NCBI GenBank assembly: GCA_000310025.1
Contig: FN649752.1
Coordinates: forward strand, 2,863,426 to 2,927,425
DNA length: 64,000 nt
DNA from: Ectocarpus siliculosus
Lineage: Eukaryota > Sar > Phaeophyceae > Ectocarpales > Ectocarpaceae
Direction of reading: 5' to 3'
This document shows positions 49,796-61,627 of the stretch, one piece after another. A program made the translations under genes and the position numbers. The notes below the pieces were generated by a model, which was given only the letters and a program-made list of their open reading frames with translations, was not told the origin of the DNA and ran no database searches. Numbering within the stretch: the stretch's first letter is position 1; the number at the start of each line of letters is the position of its first letter.

Positions 49796-52700
49796 TTAGT
49801 GGCGTTGGTGCTTACTTACAGAAGGTCGCTCTGACAGAGCTCTGCACAGCCATGTCTTCTTCCGCACCGCACCGCACCGTTGCCGCCGTCATCATGATCA
49901 TGTCGTCGCCGTTGTCGTAACTTTTGTTGCCGGGGGTGATGGTGCGCTGCTGCTACTCCTGCTGGTGCTTGTGCTCGTGCTGCTGCTGTCGCCACCACCG
50001 CTGTGTTGTTGTCGCCACCACCGTCGTGTTGTTGTCGCCACCACCGTTGTGCTGCTGTCGTCACCACCGTCGTGCTGTTGTTGCCTTGCGCAGACGGGGC
50101 GACCTCCGCAGGGAGAGGGGACGTCTTCTCTCAGGTGCTCGAGTCGAGCTCCGAGAACCTCCTAGCGGACGACGCGGACAGGGTCGCGGAGGCACTCGTG
50201 GCGTGCCGGGAGAGGGGAGGAGAGCGGATAGACATCGTCGTCGACAACGCGGGTAAGGAAGGCTCTTGTGTTTTGGATTTTTTTTTCTCGCGACATGTGA
50301 ACAGCGGCAACAATGAGCTGACGATGGAGCCCGTCGTCTCTGTGATCTTGGCTCCCAGGTGCTTGATCTCCGCTTTTGACGGTTGTGTTGCTGAGGGCTT
50401 GGTGTCGTTTTTGATCCACGTGGCTGCTGGAGTCATGGAAAAGTCGTCGCTTTTGTAGGCACACCCGCCGGAGCATGGACCAGTCCTGCTGGTTTCATCT
50501 GCAGGGCCCCCCTATGGCTAGCGCCATCGGTGATCGGTCCTGTGGGAACAGTGCTCCTTCCTGTCGAGGACTCGTGGTCAATGGTCTAACCGCTAAGGCA
50601 TGCAAAACATAAGAGTAAGAGTAAGAGTAAGAGTACCTCCCCCCCCCTATGACTAGCGGCCACCCAGACAAGAACACCCCAGCGACGCACGCAGTTGTAC
50701 TGCACCATTCCAGTTATCCCGTCACATTGCACCGAAAGGCGTCGGTCAGTATCACTAATACCCCGAGATTCCATGTGACGACGACGACGACCTCGCAACA
50801 CGTGCTGTACTTGCGTACCCACCACATTGTATCTACGTACGATATTCACTATAATTGTTTAGGGTTCGAGCTGTTCTGCGACCTGTGCCTGGCGGACTGC
50901 CTGGCCACGGGGGGCGCCGCCAGCCGCGTGGTGATCCAGCTCAAGGGACACCCGACCTTCGTGTCCGACGCCATGGCCAAGGACATGATGGCCATGATTG
51001 ACCTCCTGGCGGACCTCGACTCATCCGAGTACCCCAGGTGAGAAGACGAGACAGACAGACAGACAAACAAAAAGACAGACAGACAGACAGACAGACAAAC
51101 AAAAAGACAGACAGGCACAGGTACCGGAGGCACGGCAAATAAATAGCACGTAGCGCTCTCGTTCATTGACCTCAAACGGCAACTGCGACTACGAAGTTTA
51201 GCCCCCCCTCGGTTTGATTTGCCGCAACGGTCCGTGGAATAATACATGACGGAACAGGTACTGTACAAGAGTCTTGGTGGCCTTCATGCGGAAGCTGGGT
51301 CCCTTTGATGGTGTAATATTGAAGCTTGCGGAATTGTTGGTTTCATGTTAGTAGCTGTTGCAGTGTTGTTGTTTTTGGTTTCACGTCGTGCCAGCTGTCA
51401 CGCCAACCTCAACGACTTGTGTCTGAAGTTTGCCTTTTTTTTGCTCCGATACAAGCGGCCGGAAAGAGAAACATATTGCGAGCAGCAGCAAGTAACCTTT
51501 CTTCTTCGTCGTCGTCGCGTTGTTTTGACAATGACCAGTGCGAAGGCGGTAGGGGAGAGGTGGAAGAAGCTGATCGCTGACGGGAAGTGGGAGCTACGGG
51601 AAGACTTCTTCTGGGCGCAGCCGAGGCCGCTGTGGGAGATGCCCGCGCGAATCCGAAAGGTCAGTGTTTGCTTTGTTTATTTTTTTGGCGTGATGGTGTA
51701 CAACAGGGGTTTTGTTTGTTTTTGATTCGAAAAAAGAGCGTGTGACGTAGCGCTTGCGTTCTTTTGTCCACGAGCGGCGTACACCTCCCGAAAAGACAAA
51801 ACAGACAGAAAAGAAACAACAGCAGTAATACCGAGGCACGAAAACGGAGCTCAACAGGTGCATGGCCGGCATTAGTTTTTTTTTTTTTTCCATCCCATTT
51901 CTTCTGGTCGTCGATCCTTGCACCTTTCGGTGAAAATTCTGGATGCACCGGCCGGGGTCACCTCATACCATATTTTTTACAGGCTGTGTAAGGTAGGAAG
52001 TGGAACGGGACGGCGGGGGTGGCTGTGATTTTTTCGGCCAAGGGGAAAGGGGGATCGCTGGAGATGAGAATGTCCCAGATGGCGAGGGCGATCGGCGAGG
52101 CCGTGGTCTATTGGTCTTGTGCGGCGGCTACACGTTTAACCTGCTCTGCGTAGGGAAGGGGCGTCGGGGCCCCGGGGGGGCTTGCAATGGCTCCCTTCAT
52201 TCAAGCGGCCTGGTTTTCCATTCTACGCCTCCGCAATCATTCCCTCCTTTCATCTCCCTCCCACTGTACACTGTACACCCGCATGCGTTGGTAGTCAAAC
52301 TGTACAGAATGCTGTCGCGGCTTGCTGCCCCTGCTCCTGCCGCTGCCGCTAATTACCTCTGCCGCCGCCGCTGTTCCTTAACGATATTGTAAGGATTTAC
52401 GAGACGAGAGCTCGATGGTGTTTGTGAAGGGGGACGCCAACTACCGGCGCTTGATCGGGGACAGAAGGTGGCCCACGGACACGCCGTTCTCGGACGTGGC
52501 GGGCTACTTCCCCACAAGACTGTGCGCGCTGAGGACGCTGAAGGCGGAGCTGGGGTGAGCAAGAAGAGACCCATCCGTCGATTTGTTGTTGTTGTGGTTG
52601 TCGTCGTTTGAGCTGCTCACTCATCGGCACCTTCAGCAAAAGTTGACGCCCGTCAGTCACAGGGCCGATGGTGCAGTTATTGCCTTGTCTATGACGCCGA

Positions 52701-53046
52701 GTGATCTACCGTTGTAACTTTTGTCCTAGAGACGCGGTTCGGGTGGATCACACTGCCGTTGAACTGTAGTAGCATCTCAACCCAAGCCTCTTTAACTGAA
52801 GGGAGAAATCTGACCCTTGTTCTTGTGTGACGGATAATTTCCCACAACATGCGCTCTTTTGTGACGCATCATTTCCAAACAAATGCGCACGCGCCGGGGG
52901 CGGGGGGGGGGCTCCGCGACTGCCGCGGCCGATGCAGGTGCGGGATGGAGAAAGAAGGGACCGAGCGCGCCGCCCGAAGTCACGACGACTGGATGGTGAA
53001 CGGCCGCTACGGGTGCATACAGCTCTTCGACCCGGCCACGGATTGA
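46027..53046 (+). CDS. ARMT1: ARMT1-type DUF89 damage-control phosphatase with plastid-like leader
   Basis: Metal-dependent phosphatase of DUF89 subfamily III, thought to hydrolyse damaged sugar phosphates; also reported as a protein carboxyl methyltransferase in humans. Exons 46027-46416, 46708-46839, 47222-47378, 48189-48280, 49124-49220, 50094-50252, 50863-51037, 51539-51659, 52394-52554 and 52938-53046 join in frame to 530 residues. Core matches: SWLDTPWLYSEFYAYRRVVE, AALWGNRMDLS, the metal-site IVVDNAGFELFCDLCLADCL with FVSDAMAKD, then FVKGDANYRRLIGDRRWP, LCALRTLKAE and the C-terminal NGRYGCIQLF. The first 40 residues (SAIVLLPAAALNVHG then FVVAPP) look like a stramenopile signal peptide cut before Phe, followed by a basic/Ser-rich transit region. 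Intron 3 requires a GC donor (CAG|GCGAGG). Several introns carry mini- or microsatellites and intron 6 a LINE tail. Confidence 0.88.
47036..47195. repeat. 63-bp minisatellite at the 3' end of ARMT1 intron 2
   Basis: Nearly three imperfect copies of a pyrimidine-rich 63-bp unit containing GCACATCCCAG(T/C)(C/T)GGCCC (47081 and 47144). The array ends about 25 bases before the acceptor of exon 3 and provides the pyrimidine-rich sequence there. Confidence 0.75.
49285..49345. repeat. (CAGA/CAGG)n microsatellite in ARMT1 intron 5
   Basis: Degenerate tetranucleotide array of GGCAGGCAGGCAGACA type, starting about 65 bases downstream of the 5' splice site at 49221. Non-coding. Confidence 0.8.
49745..49800. 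repeat. (GGT/GGC)n trinucleotide array in ARMT1 intron 5
   Basis: GATGATGGTGGTGGT then GGCGGT repeats, producing only polyvaline-like spurious frames. Intronic. Confidence 0.85.
49985..50078. repeat. 23-bp minisatellite at the 3' end of ARMT1 intron 5
   Basis: Four copies of a 23-bp unit, consensus TTGTCGCCACCACCGTCGTG plus TTG, at 49991, 50014, 50037 and 50060. The array ends 15 bases before the acceptor CAG at 50091-50093, so it overlaps the likely branch-point and polypyrimidine region. Confidence 0.85.
50513..50650 (+). mobile_element. LINE 3' tail fragment in ARMT1 intron 6
   Basis: Aligns closely with the 3' end of the LINE at 40437-40560: ATCGGTGATCGGTCCTGTGG, then GGTCAATGGTCTAACCGCTA. 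It ends in four AAGAGT units and a C run. The simple-repeat tail is typical of a LINE 3' end. No coding sequence remains. Sense with respect to the gene. Confidence 0.8.
51048..51118. repeat. (ACAG)n microsatellite at the start of ARMT1 intron 7
   Basis: Two blocks of GACAGACAGACAGACA, each followed by AACAAAAA, beginning ten bases after the 5' splice site at 51038. The block-plus-spacer unit is itself duplicated. Non-coding. Confidence 0.85.
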
Positions 53047-55534
53047 ACCCGTCGGTTGACGTTTTTTTTCCCGCATACAACAATATCGCCTCATCATGTA
53101 TCAATTGGGCAATGAATATTATGTAGAGATATCATACAGGGCCCATCGGTGCGCGTCGCCATCTGAATGATGGCTATGTCTACGAAGCCATGTATCTAGA
53201 GTCAGCAGTACGAGAGGCACAGCGGTCCGCGGTTCTTATGACAATCTTACCGTAGGGACACTTCACTTGTCGCGTTTAAGGACGTTTTTTTGTCTCCGGA
53301 GAGAAGCATAGTAAGATCTACGCTACACGTGCTGGAAATGACGTATATTCCAGGAGAGTTCTCTGCTGCTGAAGTTGTCACACAACGCACAGCAGCCAGA
53401 CGGTAGTAACTGCTGCTGTTGCTGCCGCTGCACCAACTGTCTGCGGATGGGTATGTATGCGCTCCTCCCAACGATCTGGCACGACGTGTGCAGGACAATC
53501 AACTTTCGACGATGAAGAACTATTGTAGCATTGTCTGCGGTTTTTTCACCTTCAACGCACGAGAGCGCCCTCATGGGCGGTGGGCGACGTGTGGGGTTTT
53601 GTGACGCGGTCGCGATGATGGCGATGCCAGCCACCGCCGCAGACGTTGCTATTTACATCCGTGCCATGAGTTTTGGCGGACAAAGTCGTTTGTCAAGAGA
53701 AACACCTGGGCCTTGCTGGTGATGTCGAAGGCCGTGAGGCGAATATGGCGTGGCTTTGTGTAGCAGACGACCCCACCCACTCGTGTTATTGGAAGACGAG
53801 GGAGCTTCGGAAAGTAAAGGCTGTTGGGCTCACGAGCGGGGGGGGGAGGCCGACCTAAAGCAGTACCTGATTTGTGGAGGAAGACGTCGTAGTGCTCGTG
53901 GAGTGTGACACCCCGTTCCTTTGTTGAAGAGAGTACGTACCCGCACGGTGGTCTAGAACGAGTGGGTCTCATTAGCACTATTGTAGCCTATTGCCCAGAA
54001 GTGATTGCCAACTCCGAGCAGGTCGATGGTGCTGCCAAAAAACGAGACTTAGCCAACTGGATTTACGTGGTAACGAAAATGTCGGAAGTGATGAACCTCT
54101 GGCGCCACACAGTGTTGCACGGAGTATTGGGCCAACAGGCCACGGCTTGCCGGCCAGGTTGCCCACCGTTTCCTTGCTTGCAGTGGCCTTCAAGAACGCG
54201 CGCATTGACCTGGGTGGTGCGGTGAGTTATGTTCCCCTTGAATCGGCTTGTCCCACCGGCAGCGCCCGACGCCACGCATGACACGTCATGGTCGTGCCCT
54301 CTGAAGCACTCCCCCCCTTCCCCTCAGTAATGCTCAGCTAGCGGTTTTCAGCCACAGTAAACAGGTACTTTTGTTTATGGCGGGTACACCCCTCTTTTTT
54401 GAAACCTGTCCACATTCCTCGTATACCCTACCCCCTATCCTGGCCGGAGCTCTCCCACTCGGAGCGTGTTCTTCCTTCTGTCTCCAGGCTTTCTTGGAGC
54501 TGGGCACCACAATGACACGGCCGCTACATCTGCTTGGCCCCCCTGGGCTCGCCTTTGTCATTCTCCGCGAGGAAGTAGAGCAATCCCTTGTGCTCTGATG
54601 CGATTGTTGCTAGTTCGTTGTAGCCGCAGCCTCCGCAGGGCCCTGTCTATCGTCCGCCTCGCCGACCTGAGCTGGAGGTCGAGGTGCCCGTTCACGTCGC
54701 ACCTTGACTCCGTCACTACTATCATCTCCGCTCTGCTTCTTCAGTTTTGGTTTTCGCGAGAGGGCATCCGGGATGAGGAGATGGGGGAGGCCGCGAGGAA
54801 GTTGGCGTACTGCATATTCGCAACAAAGAGCGTAACACGGACTCCAACATGACGTCGTTGTAATTGACTTGTGGGTTACAAACAAACCTCCAAGCTCTTT
54901 GGCGTTGTAGACAGGGGCAGCGAGGTCCAGCAGTTTTTTTAACCCACCCGAAGGAAGGGTGCCGCCAGTCACCTCGCCTGTTTCACCTCGCTAATTCTCC
55001 TTTCAAGCATCAGACCGACTCCTCTCAGTACCACATCACTGTCCCGCACCTTCCCACAACCCCTCAAAATAATAAGCGCCAATTGATACACTCAACAGAT
55101 ATGAGTGTGCTCTGAACGTTTGGGTTACTGTACCTGGCTGACCTCGATCGGGGTTTGTTGGCATGCCCTCCCATGTGACCGTACTTTCGCAGGCACCGTA
55201 CGCACCGACAAGTGGTGGGACTCGGGCGCGGTGATGGGCCTGGGATGGTTACATGTTGATTTCACGCGTGCGGGTGACGTACAGTTTCAGAAATGGTTTG
55301 ACTTGTTGCGAAAATTACTCAACTTGTACTATGAATCGGCTCTTCGTTACAAATGATTGAAGAAATCATTCAACTCTTTGACAGCGTGGCGTTGCAAGAA
55401 ATACGAAAGAGACATTTCGAATGGTGGCGTGAGAGTCGATTTCAGCGATGTGCAGCAGTAGTAGCGGAACACTAACATATTATGTCAGTGTGTGCCAGGC
55501 AGAACTCTCTGGCGGCACCACCGAGCGCACGTAC
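53047..55534. other. Convergent region between ARMT1 and the Sfi1-like gene
   Basis: 2.5 kb with no firmly supported gene. It should contain the ARMT1 3' untranslated region and probably the C-terminal exon(s) of the minus-strand Sfi1-like gene. A possible last exon on the minus strand runs from about 54744 to 54610 (KQSGDDSSDGVKVRRERAP, then stop). Its frame is open and an AG precedes it, but it lacks recognisable homology. Confidence 0.4.
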
Positions 55535-58500
55535 ATGCCGCGCTCGAAGATGGACTTGGAGAGGGATTGCCGGCAACTTCAGCCTGCTTCCAGCGGCGAA
55601 ACGCTTGGTCTTGCAAGTCCAGCGCATGTGCGCCCCAGAGTCGCATCACCGTAGCTGCTCGGGCCCTGTCCCTCTCCCTCGTGAGGGCCACATGCCTTGC
55701 CCATCTGCAGGCGGGCATCGAAACACCAATTAATCGGTGGTGGTGGTGTGATGGTTCTACTGGCCGTGTTAGCAGCTTCGTCGACGGAGACCCGCCCCTC
55801 TTCTTTCACCCAGTGCTGTAGGGTGGTGGGCGCTCCTTTCGTTTCGACGTGCCGTACCAGGAGTTAACAAAAATGCCGCGTGTCATAGCGTTCATGATAA
55901 CCTGATTCGGGTACATATCTGCACGGTTTCAATGGTATGGTTCACATTTTTTGCGTCATGTACGTGATGTAAGCTCGACTTATTACGATAAATATTGCCA
56001 GAGAAAAACCGGCGACCTCGTCTTGGTCGCATTTGGTTCCCAGGATGCTTGCCTTCGTCGAGTACCCTAGCCGAAACGAACACACACAACACCGTCATTT
56101 CCGCCATTCGAGGCAGTGAAACAACGAGCCTTTTTGCACGCCTGTTGCACCTACCTCCGCAAGGTCGTCCGCAGGAAGTGCTGCCGCTTCGACTCTTCAT
56201 TCCAGAGGAGGATCTTCTTTCCAAGGAGGGTCCTACGGTAGTGCGCCGAAGCGGCAGTTTTCTTGCGTCGCCCTTCCTCCAAGTTTGCCGCTAGAGAGTA
56301 CCTGGATGCCGAACGACAGCCGTTCCGTTTGTTTTTCAGCAAGGTGATGGTGGCAATAGTAGCGTAGTAGTGGGTCTATTGCGTTTCCCACAAACATAGC
56401 AACCGGAAAGTTGTTATGGAGACGAACAGAAACAAATGCCGACAGTCCGTAGCCTTTGACTTTCACACGTCCTCATTATGTTACTAGGTTGTATACGAAA
56501 TGTTAACAATAGATGGGTTTGGTGCCTCGCTCACGTACCACGCTTGTCGAGCCATCCTGTCTCGGTTATCGAGCGCAACCGTGAACCGCCACGCCACCCA
56601 GGCGCCCCGCAACAGGGTCGCGGAAAACGCGTCGCGCAACGCCCGCGCCGCCACCCGCTCAGCGCGCCAGGCCAAGAGGCGGTGGAAAGCCAAGTGCTGC
56701 AGCCACGCGCGGTGGAGAACACGCATAGCGCGCTCGACCCCCCAGCTTGAATTGTGCTTGACGGTGTTGTTATCGTCAGAACGTGATTAACAGTCAGTGA
56801 AACACAACCGTTAGATGGGGCGGGTTGCAACGTCGCGTTGAAGACGAGTAGGTAGGAGGTAGGCGGTGTGGAGACGTGGTAACTATCGGGACACTTCTCG
56901 TCGAGAGTCGTTTTTCGGGTAGTCTACCCGAAGGCACTGCTTGCAGCACACACATGTCCAAACTCCACTACCGCCAAACCTTACCTCTCTCTACGCCTGT
57001 TTCCTACCCTCGACACCTGTTGGATTCGACGAGGTGAGATAATACAATAAGCACACCTAAGCGAAACGCGCTAGATCGCGTTGTACGGCAAGTGAAGGTC
57101 GCAGGGGGATGGTTCTAGGCTCAGCAAGGACTCTAATCCGGCAGCCGAAGCTAGCACAGGGTCGAGGAGATGCAGGCACCAGGTGCAAGAATTTCCTCCC
57201 CTTACACGCGGTTTGTCGAGCGCTTCCTGCGACTTGCCGCCCACAATACGGTGCGTGTCCTTAGTTCTTGACAAGAAAAACGCCTGCTTGGTCGGCAAGA
57301 CGAAACTCGGCGTTCGCTCCGTTCCCGATCTTGCAAGGATGCGACAATCAAGTCGTGCTAGTACACACTACGCTCATCCATGCGAAAAAAGAATGTCCCG
57401 CTTTTCCCTGCACCTTCAAGCATGCCTGCGCCACCTCAACCAACAGGTATATACGCTTCCCAACCCAAAGCCCCACGCCCACCCACCTGACAAAGGAGCA
57501 CGAAGATCTTCCACCGCTCGAAGCACCCAACCCGCCGACGCTCTTCATCCCTCCGTTCCAGAGTAGCGTCGATCCACCTCGAAAAGCCGGCCGCCCTCAA
57601 CTTCGCCTCCCGCCGCCCCAGCTGGCGGGCGACACGGGCACCTTTCCGCCGCGCCAGCGCTCGTTCAGCGTACAGCTGACGGGTCAGCAGGCCCCACGCC
57701 GTCAGGGCCTTGTGCAGGTTGTCTCGGCGGCGCGTGTCGACTAGAAGGAAGGTCTTGGGCCGGAGGAGCGTGCGGGGCAGCGGGGCGCGGTTACTCCTCC
57801 AGCGGTCGAGGTAGCCGGCGAGGAGTCGAGTCCTGAAAATAATGGTTGGCGGAGCCGAAATACAGAGAAAACGACATGAGCAGAAAGGGTAAGCCGTGGC
57901 ACGTTGTGCCTTTGCTTCTACATTTAGTGTATTTGAGTGCATGCCTGGTAGATATGTGAATGTGCACTTCAGCGTACCGCCCCTACGGAGGCGGGCTGTA
58001 CCACCGTTGTTGAGCAGTTTCGCGAACAATGGATCAACACATGTAGTCTTATTGAGAGTGCAATGGATACCTAACGGTTTTGGGCATCTGCAGTAGATGC
58101 GGCTCATTACTTCGTAGGCCGTGTTGCGATCCTAGATTGCAAACCGGTGCGCCATGCCAACTTTTAGCATGAGGTTGAATGAGTGTGGCATGCCTTCTCT
58201 TTCAGCATGAAAAACTTGATTCATTCAGGCACGCTACATTGAAACACACACACGTCCGCGAAAACGGCACGTGGAACCTTGCAGATAGACCTCTCCCGCG
58301 CCTCTCCCATTCCCTATCTGCATGCCCAAGGACTGTGTGGAGGAGAGGACCTCCCCCCTTACCTTACGCTCCAGGCTAGATGTTCAAGTACCGCCGCGAG
58401 GATAAGCCCCGATCTTTCCGCCGAGCGCCTGCAGTGCCAGCGGTCGACGAAGGCATCTACCCGAGCGTGCCCGTCGTTACTCAGAGACCCGGACACGAAC

Positions 58501-58590
58501 ACCCCCTGGTTGATCGCACCGGCCCTCGCGAGGCGAAGGCTGGCCATGAAGTTCGGGGTTGGGTACGACGACCTCCTCCGATTGTGACTG
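55535..58590 (-). CDS. Sfi1-type centrin-binding repeat protein (partial model)
   Basis: Sfi1 repeats form long helices that bind centrin at centrosomes and basal bodies. Minus-strand exons with splice borders are 57832-57487, 56745-56535 (or -56539), 56290-56155 and 55704-55535, plus a likely one at about 58452-58368. Each carries Trp-anchored repeats of the A-x-x-x-W type: AFVDRWHC, YLDRWRS, ALTAWGLL, GFSRWIDA, CFERWKIF, AFHRLLAWRAE, AWVAWRF, LLGKKILLWNEE, VMRLWGAH and AFRRWKQ. They are spaced roughly 20-40 residues apart in Arg/Ala/Leu-rich helix. Phases between neighbouring exons do not all match, so small exons are missing from this model, and both ends are unresolved. The repeat signature is good; the gene name is inference. 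An alternative is another IQ/Trp-repeat coiled protein. Confidence 0.5.
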
Positions 58591-60297
58591 GAGCAGGTAA
58601 ATGTCTGCTCTCGAGCCGTGTACAAGTACGTGAAGCGGAATAAGCAGATGTTCACCGGCGGCAGCAAGTGGAGGGCGTGGGTGTGAAATTGTGTGCTAGA
58701 CTTACGCGTCTTTTTCATTTGGTACTCGCAGGCCACCCGTCAAAAACCAGCCTGCGTTCTAGTTACACAAACATGCTTGTTTCGTAACAATCTACGTCTT
58801 GACTCGCCTCCAGTTTTGAGAAACAAGCAATAGACTTTATTGTCTCTTGTTAGTTTCAGGGTTTGAACATGCGAAGACAGCATCATGATGGTCGAGAAAT
58901 AGCATGACTTCCCCGACGATGGCACAGCCATTTGTCTAGTCTAGACTACCGTACATGTTGTGTACATAGATTGCATTACAAGTATGAACTGATGGGAAAC
59001 GAACGCTCTCAGTCGGTGCTCGAGTAGCAGGGGGCTCGTCGTTTCGGTATGCACTGACCACTGCAACTGTACTACAGTTCACGACACAGCTCGTACGAAG
59101 TTGCGAAAAACCTACAAATCGGACTCTCTACCTACACTGTAGACTACCAGTACTTTATACATGCGTCTGCCCCGAGAACTACAGCAGTAACACGGCAGAG
59201 GCAAGCGTAGGGCACACACACATTGTAGAGACCGGTGCACAAACAGGTTGAAACGAGCGTTCCAAGGTAGGGAATAGTCGGTCAGTCCAATATACGAGCG
59301 ATATGTAGTAACACAGCCAGTCTAGTGCGTGTCGGTAGCACTACGGGTGACTCTCAGCATGTTCTGCTGTGATACACGAAGACTCACAATGCTTCGGCCT
59401 GGCAATCCTCTTCAACGACATCTTGAGTACCCTGTCTTACAGCCAAAATCGCGCAGCAGATTCACCACGCAGGCCTGTCTCCTCACCATGGAGCTCTTTT
59501 CATTGTCCCAGTCATCTCTTGGCACGCCTGCTGCTTTCCAAGCACACGCTGTCGTCCATGCGGGAGGTCGGAGAAGCGTCCGTACGACTCCGTCCCTCGC
59601 AAGATATCGATCGTCGGCATCATTGTGTTCTCGTAGAACTCGTGCCATGCATGTACTCCCATAGAGTGTCATCGTACTCCTTTGCGCCAAGCAGCAGCAG
59701 TGCATGTAAGGTAATGCCTTGGCGTATGCCCAGATGTTCCTACAACGACTCCTAGATTGCGTCGGTGGATATGTGGATATAGGTGAAGTTACAGCAGTGC
59801 CGGTTTTGGTGTCGATTCGGTGGGCTGTTGGCCTGATGGGTTTATTGATCAAGGTATCTTCGTCTTTCTGTAGGACCACAATAATATTACATTTACGCAA
59901 ACGATGATCACGCTCATTGACTGCTGTAGTCAGCTATCGGGTGGAAGACCCCACCCGCTACTTATTGGAGGGTGATATGGGTAGTCTAATGGAGTAGGGA
60001 TGAACATACGTAGATAAATGATGTGCCGGTTCGGGTAAATTTGTATTTGCGCCGCATAGACCCATAGTCTACTTTCTACTTGTCTACTTCGCCACCGGCG
60101 GTGCCGGTACGACCTGTGTCGACCTACAGCAGAGCAGCAGAGTAGCAGAGGGTGAAGCACCTGTCTATGAGATGTACATACGAGCCTTGCCCTCTTCTCT
60201 CTGTTGATGATGTTTGTGCGTGGTGTCGACGTTACCATGCCTAAGGTGGTTCGTGCCTGGGGACCTTGGGACCTTTTTTTGTTTTTTTCTTACGTTT
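58591..60297. other. Gene-poor region upstream of the Sfi1-like exons
   Basis: 1.7 kb containing only short frames; the longest (minus, 59412-59900, no ATG at its start) has no recognised homology. A perfect 7-bp hairpin (CGGGTGG...CCACCCG) lies at 59938-59957. No RNA gene or convincing exon was found. The 5' end of the Sfi1-like gene may fall here. Confidence 0.45.
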
Positions 60298-61627
60298 TTC
60301 TTAACATGACACAATGAAACCATCTCTATCATCATAGAAAAGAGTCTGAGACAGGTTAGCAATAATAATACAAGGAAGGGCGATCGACGGCGACGATCGA
60401 TGGAGCGACGGCGGCGCGATCGAAGAAGGCGGCCCAACGCCGCCCGATCGATCGACCGACCGACCCAACCCAACCCTACCCTACCCTACCCAAACCTGCC
60501 CAACCCTACCCAACCCAACGGCGACGAACGACGACGCGAAGAAGGCGGCGCGATCGACGGCGGCGACCCAACCCCAATATAGATACAGATTTAGTCAGAA
60601 ATACACGTGACGCTTGCGCTGTGGCCTGTTGAATGTTCAAAAGGTAGACTACAGACGTATGTTATTCTATGTATGGTCGTTGTGGGCGTCACCGTGGTGG
60701 TCGTATTATCTTAGGAAAAATAAAAACACACACAGACAGAAAGACTACCGTTCGTTCGAGATTATCCATGTTCGAACGGGATGTGGTGGAGTCTTTTCAG
60801 TGGGAGGGGGAAAAACCGGCAGGGTACTGGACTTATTTCGAGTCTATTTAAGTCTATATACTCATGGTTTATATCAGTGATACCAGCTGGTGCTAAGTAC
60901 AAAAACATCTGTAAAGGTAGCCTACATTTTTCAATACATACATACATCCATCCCCTGTATGTAGTTCTCTACTGGGTCAACGATAAAAATATCGGGAAGA
61001 ATCCCTCCGTCATGTCGTGTGTTGTAAAATGTAACTTTCACAGGGAACACGGCGCAGCAAGTGTCTTTGTGACAACTTGCTAGTCTGTTAGAAGTTAGAA
61101 ACGATTCTAATAAAATAAAAATGATACATACAAAGAGGAGAAATAAATGTACATCCAAATACACAAAAAAAAACCTGCAGTAGAAGTTAGGTCGTCCATG
61201 GTGCGTCAATATTGCTAAGGTAAGAAAATGATGAGACCACGCCCGTGTGTCCGCACATACTCCGAAATGTATCCACACATATACTACCCAAATACCCGGT
61301 ACATACTATACGCATACCACATTGAAAATACGTTTGTAAACTGAGGGAGATTGCATGCCCTACGATGAAAAGGGTGTCACACACAAAACGCCCGACCAGT
61401 ACCTAACACATATCATCTGCACCTTCCCAACATAACATATATGAGACACACAAGACAGCTACCAAACAAACTGTCTTGTTGAGCCTGTTACCCGCAGGGG
61501 AGATGTCCCTATCTGCTGTCTGGGAAATCGTAGACTTACAGGTACTTTCTGACGCTATGAATCCATTGCTAATCTGTCTCAGACTCTTTTCTATGATAGA
61601 GATGGTTTCGTTGTGTCATATTAAGAA
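60298..61627. mobile_element. 1.3-kb element bounded by about 65-bp inverted repeats
   Basis: The left arm 60298-60364 and right arm 61565-61627 are reverse complements (about 94% identical, one 3-base indel), containing CTGTCTCAGACTCTTTTCTA on the right arm. Both arms have A/T-rich outer flanks. The interior has no long reading frame but contains GATCGACGGCGACGATCG-type repeats and CCCTA-like repeats. It fits a non-autonomous DNA transposon or fold-back element. No target-site duplication was established. Confidence 0.55.
60383..60578. repeat. CGATCG-rich and CCCTA/CCCAA-like tandem sequence
   Basis: Composed of repeated GATCGACGGCGACG and GAAGAAGGCGGC blocks on either side of degenerate AACCCTACCCTACCC / CCCAACCC units at about 60467-60520. 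The latter resemble telomere-type C-rich repeats but are irregular (units of 5 and 6). No gene. Confidence 0.65.

Noticed and set aside
49985-50078. CRISPR-like array of short repeats
   Set aside because: Units are contiguous with no unique spacers; this is an intronic minisatellite in a eukaryotic gene.
54130-54232. Possible plus-strand exon VAFKNARIDLGGA flanked by AG and GTGAGT
   Set aside because: Good splice signals but only 13 residues, no partner exons and no family match.
57183-57240. Possible 21-nt minus-strand micro-exon (EALDKPR) between Sfi1-like exons
   Set aside because: Borders are acceptable, but with no homology and so short a length it cannot be supported without transcripts.
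59412-59900. 162-codon minus-strand frame
   Set aside because: Begins without ATG, no recognised domain; kept only as a remark in the gene-poor region.
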